The position numbers and the translations under genes were made by a program. From assembly GCA_015243575.1 (NCBI GenBank), contig CP042469.1, positions 806,001-870,000 on the forward strand: 64,000 nt of DNA. The letters run 5' to 3'. Of the stretch, positions 60,052-64,000 are shown piece by piece. Each line of letters begins with the position of its first letter. Position 1 is the stretch's first letter. Below the pieces are notes generated by a model. That model was given only the letters and a program-made list of their open reading frames with translations, was not told the origin of the DNA and searched no databases. This stretch comes from Clostridiales bacterium. GTDB lineage: Bacteria > Bacillota > Clostridia > Peptostreptococcales > Anaerovoracaceae.

Positions 60052-60669
60052 ATGACAACTTTAATGGAACAGGAACAGTGCTCCTTTGACGAAGGCGTTA
60101 TGGACATCACAGAGCTGCTTCATCGATATCCCGCGGAACGAAGATATATGCTGGCAGTCCTGCAGGACATACAGGAACGGTATCAATTTCTTCCCAAAGA
60201 AGCTTTGTGCCAAACCTCAGGATATTTTGGAGTGCCCTTGAGCAAGCTTTACGGAATGGCTACCTTTTATAAAGCATTCAGCCTGAAAGCAAAAGGAAAG
60301 AATATCATACGGGTCTGCGACGGAACCGCCTGCCACATTCGTTCCTCGACGGTACTTCTGGAGGAAATTGAACGGCTTTTGCACTTGAAACCGGGTGATA
60401 CTTCAGTGGATGGAGTTTTTTCTCTGGAAACGGTCAGCTGTCTGGGATCCTGCGCCCTGGCGCCGGTTTTGGTGGTAAATGAAGAATATTATGGGAGTGT
60501 GACCCGCACGATGGTGGGAGAAATTTTGAATCATTACGGCCCTGCCATGGGGGAGGTTCCAGTGTGGGATGTAGGATCTGCCTTTGAGGAGAACCTTGAG
60601 GGGAATGGAGGGTCAGCTATAGGGGATCGACTTGCATGGGACGGAGGAAATGCAGATGAATGGGCATGA
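60052..60669 (+). CDS. NuoE-like [2Fe-2S] thioredoxin-fold protein
   Basis: 205 residues. The NuoE domain (about 15-160) has four cysteines C89, C94, C130 and C134 in VCDGTACHIRSS and SCLGSCALAP. A Gly/Asp-rich tail (about 163-205) is unusual. In NuoF/NuoE pairs this subunit stabilises the flavin subunit. It overlaps the next gene by about 14 bp. Confidence 0.9.
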   Translation: MTTLMEQEQCSFDEGVMDITELLHRYPAERRYMLAVLQDIQERYQFLPKEALCQTSGYFGVPLSKLYGMATFYKAFSLKAKGKNIIRVCDGTACHIRSSTVLLEEIERLLHLKPGDTSVDGVFSLETVSCLGSCALAPVLVVNEEYYGSVTRTMVGEILNHYGPAMGEVPVWDVGSAFEENLEGNGGSAIGDRLAWDGGNADEWA

Positions 60670-62464
60670 TGGAACAAACTTTGAAAAGATACTCGTCTGC
60701 TGCGGTACCTGCTGCCTGGCAAATAACAGCATGGATATCGACAGTGGTCTGAAAGAGAGAATCCAACAAGCGGGCCTTCCTCTTGAGGTGGAGCCCATGG
60801 TGAAAGCCACAGGCTGCAGCGGACTTTGTGAGAACGGCCCCATCGTTCGGTTTTTGCCAGATGATCTTTGCTACTATAAAGTCAAGCCGGGTGATGTGGA
60901 TGAGGTGTTTGAAAAGACGGTACTGAACAAGCAGGAGATCGACCGCTTGATGCATCGGGAGCCGGAGCAGCGGAATCGTGTCAGAACGAGGGAAGAAAAC
61001 AGCTTCTATAAAAAGCAGTTCAGAATTGCCCTGAGAAATACTGGGGAAATCGATCCGTTCTCTATCCAGGACTACATGGAACGGGGAGGATATTCGGCGG
61101 CGAAAAAAGCTTTAAAAATGACCCCGGAGGAGATCCTTACTGAAATTGAAGGTTCCGGTCTTCGGGGAAGAGGCGGGGCTGGTTTTCCAACGGGCAGAAA
61201 ATGGAGACAGTGTGCCGGGATCGGACGATATCCCAAATATACCATCTGCAACGGAGATGAAGGTGATCCGGGAGCATTCATGGATCGATGCATTCTAGAG
61301 GGCGATCCTCACAGTATCATTGAAGGGATGCTGATCGGGAGCCTAGCCATAGGCGCCAATTCGGGATACCTCTATATCAGAAATGAGTATGGGCTGGCTG
61401 TGAGGACTATGGAAGAAGCTATTTGTCAGGCAAGGGAGAAAGGTTTTCTCGGGAAAAATATCTTTGGCAGCGGATATGAGTTTCATCTCCAGATTGTCAA
61501 GGGCGGAGGCGCGTTTGTCTGCGGTGAATCAACTGCACTTATGGCCTCCATCGAGGGAAATACGGGAGAGCCAAGAGCGAAATATATCCGCTCGGTAGAA
61601 AGAGGATTATGGGGACAGCCGACCCTCTTGAACAATGTGGAAACCTGGGCCAACATTCCTGAAATTATCAACCGGGGAGGCAGTTGGTTTTCCTCCATCG
61701 GAACGGAAAAAAGCAAGGGGACAAAGGTGTTTTCTCTGGTAGGAAAGGTCAAAAACAATGGTTTGGTGGAGGTTCCTATGGGAATTACTCTGCGGGAGCT
61801 GATCTTTGAAATTGGTGGAGGAATTATCGGAGGGCGAAGGTTCAAAGCTGTGCAGACAGGAGGCCCTTCTGGAGGCTGTATTCCGCAAGAACTATTGGAT
61901 ATGAAGGTTGATTTTGATTCTCTGGAAGCTGCTGATTCCATGATGGGTTCCGGAGGAATGATTGTCATGGATGAACGGACCTGTATGGTGGACACCGCCC
62001 GGTATTACATCAATTTTCTCTCGGAGGAGTCCTGCGGAAAATGCGTGCCGTGCAGAGAGGGTCTGAGAAGAATGCTGGAAGTGCTTGACGGAATTACGGA
62101 GGGCAAAGGCTCTGAGGAGGATCTGGAGCTTTTGATCTGGTTGGGCTCCATGATGAAGGAGGCCGCACTCTGCGGCCTGGGAAAGAGCGCTCCCAATCCG
62201 GTATTGTCTACCATAAAATACTTCCGCCAAGAGTATCTTTCTCACATACGGGATCAGCGCTGCCCTGCAGGGATCTGTAAGAAACTGACGACGTTCCGCA
62301 TTCTTGAAGAAAAGTGCACCGGCTGCGGACTCTGCAAAAAGAATTGCGGTGTGGGAGCAATCAGCGGAAAGCCCAGGTTGAGTCATGTTATTGACGAAGA
62401 ACTTTGTACACGCTGCGGAAACTGCATCGATGTATGCAGATTCCAAGCGGTGGAAATCGGATAG
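60656..62464 (+). CDS. NuoF/HydB-type NAD(P)-linked flavoprotein subunit
   Basis: 602 residues. N-terminal [2Fe-2S] thioredoxin-like domain (CCGTCC and CSGLCENGP), FMN/NAD core with GLRGRGGAGFPTGRKW and NGDEGDPGAFMDR, SLBB-type stretch, N3-cluster motif ESCGKCVPCREG with a further Cys in ALCGLG, and a C-terminal 2[4Fe-4S] ferredoxin (CTGCGLCKKNC, CTRCGNCIDVC). This is the layout of HydB/HndC/diaphorase subunits. ATG 60656 is 8 bp after GGAGG. It is the probable site where electrons meet NAD(P)+. Confidence 0.94.
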   Translation: MNGHDGTNFEKILVCCGTCCLANNSMDIDSGLKERIQQAGLPLEVEPMVKATGCSGLCENGPIVRFLPDDLCYYKVKPGDVDEVFEKTVLNKQEIDRLMHREPEQRNRVRTREENSFYKKQFRIALRNTGEIDPFSIQDYMERGGYSAAKKALKMTPEEILTEIEGSGLRGRGGAGFPTGRKWRQCAGIGRYPKYTICNGDEGDPGAFMDRCILEGDPHSIIEGMLIGSLAIGANSGYLYIRNEYGLAVRTMEEAICQAREKGFLGKNIFGSGYEFHLQIVKGGGAFVCGESTALMASIEGNTGEPRAKYIRSVERGLWGQPTLLNNVETWANIPEIINRGGSWFSSIGTEKSKGTKVFSLVGKVKNNGLVEVPMGITLRELIFEIGGGIIGGRRFKAVQTGGPSGGCIPQELLDMKVDFDSLEAADSMMGSGGMIVMDERTCMVDTARYYINFLSEESCGKCVPCREGLRRMLEVLDGITEGKGSEEDLELLIWLGSMMKEAALCGLGKSAPNPVLSTIKYFRQEYLSHIRDQRCPAGICKKLTTFRILEEKCTGCGLCKKNCGVGAISGKPRLSHVIDEELCTRCGNCIDVCRFQAVEIG

Positions 62465-62474
62465 GAGGTGCGGA

Positions 62475-63308
62475 ATGAAGGTAATCATTGACGGTTTGAC
62501 ATGTGAAGCAGAATCAGGAGAGTATCTTCTTCAGATTGCAAAAAGAAATCATATTAACATTCCAACCCTCTGTCATGAAGAGGCGCTGGCTGGTCTTGCC
62601 ACCTGCAGAATTTGTATTGTGGAAGTGATGGATGCAAGACAGAAGGCAGAAGAGAGAGCGTTTGGGCAATTGAACGATGATTGCGGTGAGAAGGACGATC
62701 GAAAAAGAAAAATAGTCACTGCCTGCGTTTATCCTGTGGTTGCAGAAATTGAAGTGCTTACCAATTCAGAGAAGCTGAGAGACATGCGAAAAGCCGTATT
62801 AACATTGCTGATGGCCAGAGCACCTCAAAGTGATGCCATTGGTATGCTTGCGAAGGAATATGGTGTAGAACAAAATCATCGGTGGAGTTCTAGGGAAGAC
62901 GAAAAATGCATCCTTTGCGGACTGTGCGTTGCTGCCTGTGATAAAATGGGCACCGGCGCCATTGCAACAGTTAATAGGGGAACCACGAGAACAGTTTCTA
63001 CACCATTCGAAGAGCCTGCAGAAAGCTGTATTGGATGCTGTTCCTGTGCAAGTGTTTGTCCCAGCGGAGCAATTCCTTTCACGGATCTTCATGGAAAAAG
63101 AACCATCTGGAATAAGGAATTTGAGTTGGTTTCCTGTTCTTGGTGTGGTGAAGTGATCGGTACCAAAGAACAGCTGGAGTATGTGGGTAAAAGAAATGGC
63201 CCTTCTGCTGATGTGCACGGCGGTGAAATGCTGTGTGAACATTGCAGGGCGGTCAGGGAAGCATCGCGTTTGAAATGGGTGAGTCAACCTGGGAGGACCT
63301 TTGCATAG
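62475..63308 (+). CDS. NuoG-like iron-sulfur subunit (short)
   Basis: 277 residues: [2Fe-2S] plant-type N-terminus (C33, C44, C47, C84), then two [4Fe-4S] motifs CILCGLCVAAC and CIGCCSCASVCP, then a zinc- or cluster-like CSWC...CEHC tail (about 224-260). No hydrogenase H-cluster or molybdopterin domain follows, so it ends where NuoG or HydA would continue. It is the last gene of the coo operon and probably links CooF to the flavoprotein. ATG 62475 follows GGAGG. Confidence 0.88.
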   Translation: MKVIIDGLTCEAESGEYLLQIAKRNHINIPTLCHEEALAGLATCRICIVEVMDARQKAEERAFGQLNDDCGEKDDRKRKIVTACVYPVVAEIEVLTNSEKLRDMRKAVLTLLMARAPQSDAIGMLAKEYGVEQNHRWSSREDEKCILCGLCVAACDKMGTGAIATVNRGTTRTVSTPFEEPAESCIGCCSCASVCPSGAIPFTDLHGKRTIWNKEFELVSCSWCGEVIGTKEQLEYVGKRNGPSADVHGGEMLCEHCRAVREASRLKWVSQPGRTFA

Positions 63309-63608
63309 ACCGGAACAATATCGGTGAAAAAGCAGAGAAAAAAAGCAAGAAGGCTCCTCCCATTCCTGTAGCCCAATCACGCGCTTAGGCATCATGACAT
63401 CGGCAGGTCCGTGGATCACTGTCCCCGGACTGACCACGTTGAGACGGTAGTATTGATGTCAAGGGTAAAAGACTGAATGTACAAAAAGCTCAGTAAATAA
63501 GCCATTTCTGTGGTTTTGGGATTTTCAAACTGTACTCTCAAAACGTGATTTTACCCGTACATGGGAATCAGTCTATCGGGTCGGATTCCGCTTGACGTTT
63601 ACATTGCA
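63309..63608. other. Gene-free spacer, unassigned
   Basis: About 300 bp without a convincing gene. Stretches of frame stay open for short distances on both strands, for example a GTVIHGPADVMMPKR-like run on the minus strand, but none has a start, a ribosome site and family likeness. It could be a decayed gene or a structured leader; I cannot tell which. Confidence 0.4.
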
Positions 63609-63656
63609 AATAGCATAGATAATATGACGGGACATTGTCATATTTTCTATGCTATT
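63609..63656. other. Long hairpin before the last gene
   Basis: AATAGCATAGATAATATGAC (63609-63628) pairs with 63637-63656 with one mismatch in 20 bp and an 8-nt loop. Upstream, TTGACG at 63592 may be part of a promoter. It may be a terminator without T-run or a dyad operator. Confidence 0.7.
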
Positions 63657-63716
63657 ATTAATAACAACCCGTAAATTTGCATCGATTTTATTCGATTCTA
63701 TACCAAGGAGGAACAA

Positions 63717-64000
63717 ATGCTATCAGATAAATTTTATGAAGTATTAAAAAACGAGGGTATTGTAACAATTGTAACGTGGGGAAAAGGAGAACCTCATGTT
63801 GTAAATGAGTGGAATTCCTATTTAGTGGTTACCGAAGACGAAAGAATACTAATTCCCGCTGGAATAATGCACACAACGGAGAAAAATATAAATGATAACA
63901 ATAAGATAAAAATGGCTTTAGGAAGTAAAAATGTGAAAGGGCATGATAATTATCAGGGAACCGGGTTTGTTGTAGAAGGAACTGCAAGATTTTTATACTC
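63717..64000 (+). CDS. Pyridoxamine 5'-phosphate oxidase-fold protein, 5' part
   Basis: Runs off the right edge; 94 codons visible. The start MLSDKFYEVLKNEGIVTIVTWGKGEPHVVNEWNSYL follows AAGGAGGAAC. The split-barrel pattern (EGIVTI, then a polar loop, VVNEWNSY, RILIPAGIMHTTEKNI) fits small FMN-binding flavin reductase-like proteins. The substrate is unknown. Confidence 0.75.
   Translation, partial: MLSDKFYEVLKNEGIVTIVTWGKGEPHVVNEWNSYLVVTEDERILIPAGIMHTTEKNINDNNKIKMALGSKNVKGHDNYQGTGFVVEGTARFLY

Noticed and set aside
60052-63308. Electron-bifurcating [FeFe]-hydrogenase operon
   Set aside because: NuoE-, NuoF- and NuoG-like subunits are present, but no H-cluster subunit or its motifs occur in the window.
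63309-63500. Possible riboswitch (molybdenum cofactor or similar) downstream of the coo operon
   Set aside because: Some GC-rich stems exist, but I could not match the conserved bases of any class, and no suitable target gene follows.

Overview
The window reads as chromosomal DNA of a spore-forming, strictly anaerobic, Gram-positive member of the Clostridia. Evidence: a YunB sporulation gene, an S-layer-homology protein, a PASTA kinase, many TTG/GTG starts behind strong GGAGG ribosome sites, YtrA-type GntR/ABC modules and a Ni-CO dehydrogenase operon. Family-level placement (for example near Anaerovoracaceae) is only a guess.

Layout. 1-2577: end of yunB, then hflX and yigZ. 2616-4733: sixteen tRNA genes (Asn, Val, Asp, Thr, Tyr, Gly, Gly, Arg, Gln, Lys, Ser, Ser, Trp, Pro, Met-type CAT, Phe) with three near-consensus sigma-A promoters, a final terminator and two odd spacers carrying degenerate copies of tRNA 3' ends. 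5070-9667: SLH protein, thymidine kinase, radical SAM protein, queH, asnA. 9686-19826: housekeeping run priA-def-fmt-yugP-rsmB, then prpC-pknB-rsgA-rpe behind a consensus promoter.

20109-33757 is an accessory sugar locus. A divergent triosephosphate-isomerase paralog is read away from a YesN/YesM-type two-component system and a degenerate double ABC ATPase. Then come a complete ribose-type ABC importer, a TIM-barrel epimerase, a SIS isomerase, an RpiB-like isomerase and a two-subunit dihydroxyacetone-type kinase. The isomerase types and their residues point to a four-carbon ketose such as erythrulose, feeding D-erythrose 4-phosphate. Between the two divergent arms lies about 560 bp of consecutive hairpins containing a 200-bp direct repeat.

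34036-39886 is a compact Tad/Flp-like pilus or secretion operon (CpaB-like, TadZ-like, TadA-like, TadB-like, TadC-like) ending in four small secreted or pilin-like genes, two of them tandem micro-genes of 45 and 48 codons. 39979-46280: PHP phosphoesterase, permuted-papain-like protein, SGNH hydrolase, thrS, DUF2007 protein, zinc-ribbon protein. 46286-54187: two YtrA-type GntR/ABC-2 modules, each with a recognisable palindromic operator, flanking an amidase and a flavoprotein. 54469-55494: sppA.

55695-63308 is a CO-oxidation unit. A CooA-type CO sensor gene precedes a CooA-like operator and then cooF, cooS, cooC and NuoE/NuoF/NuoG-like genes. The inferred electron path is CO to CooS, to CooF, to the diaphorase-type flavoprotein, to NAD(P)+. 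The window ends in an unassigned 400-bp spacer with a long hairpin and the start of a pyridoxamine-oxidase-fold gene.

All calls come from reading the sequence and from knowledge of families; no database search was run.
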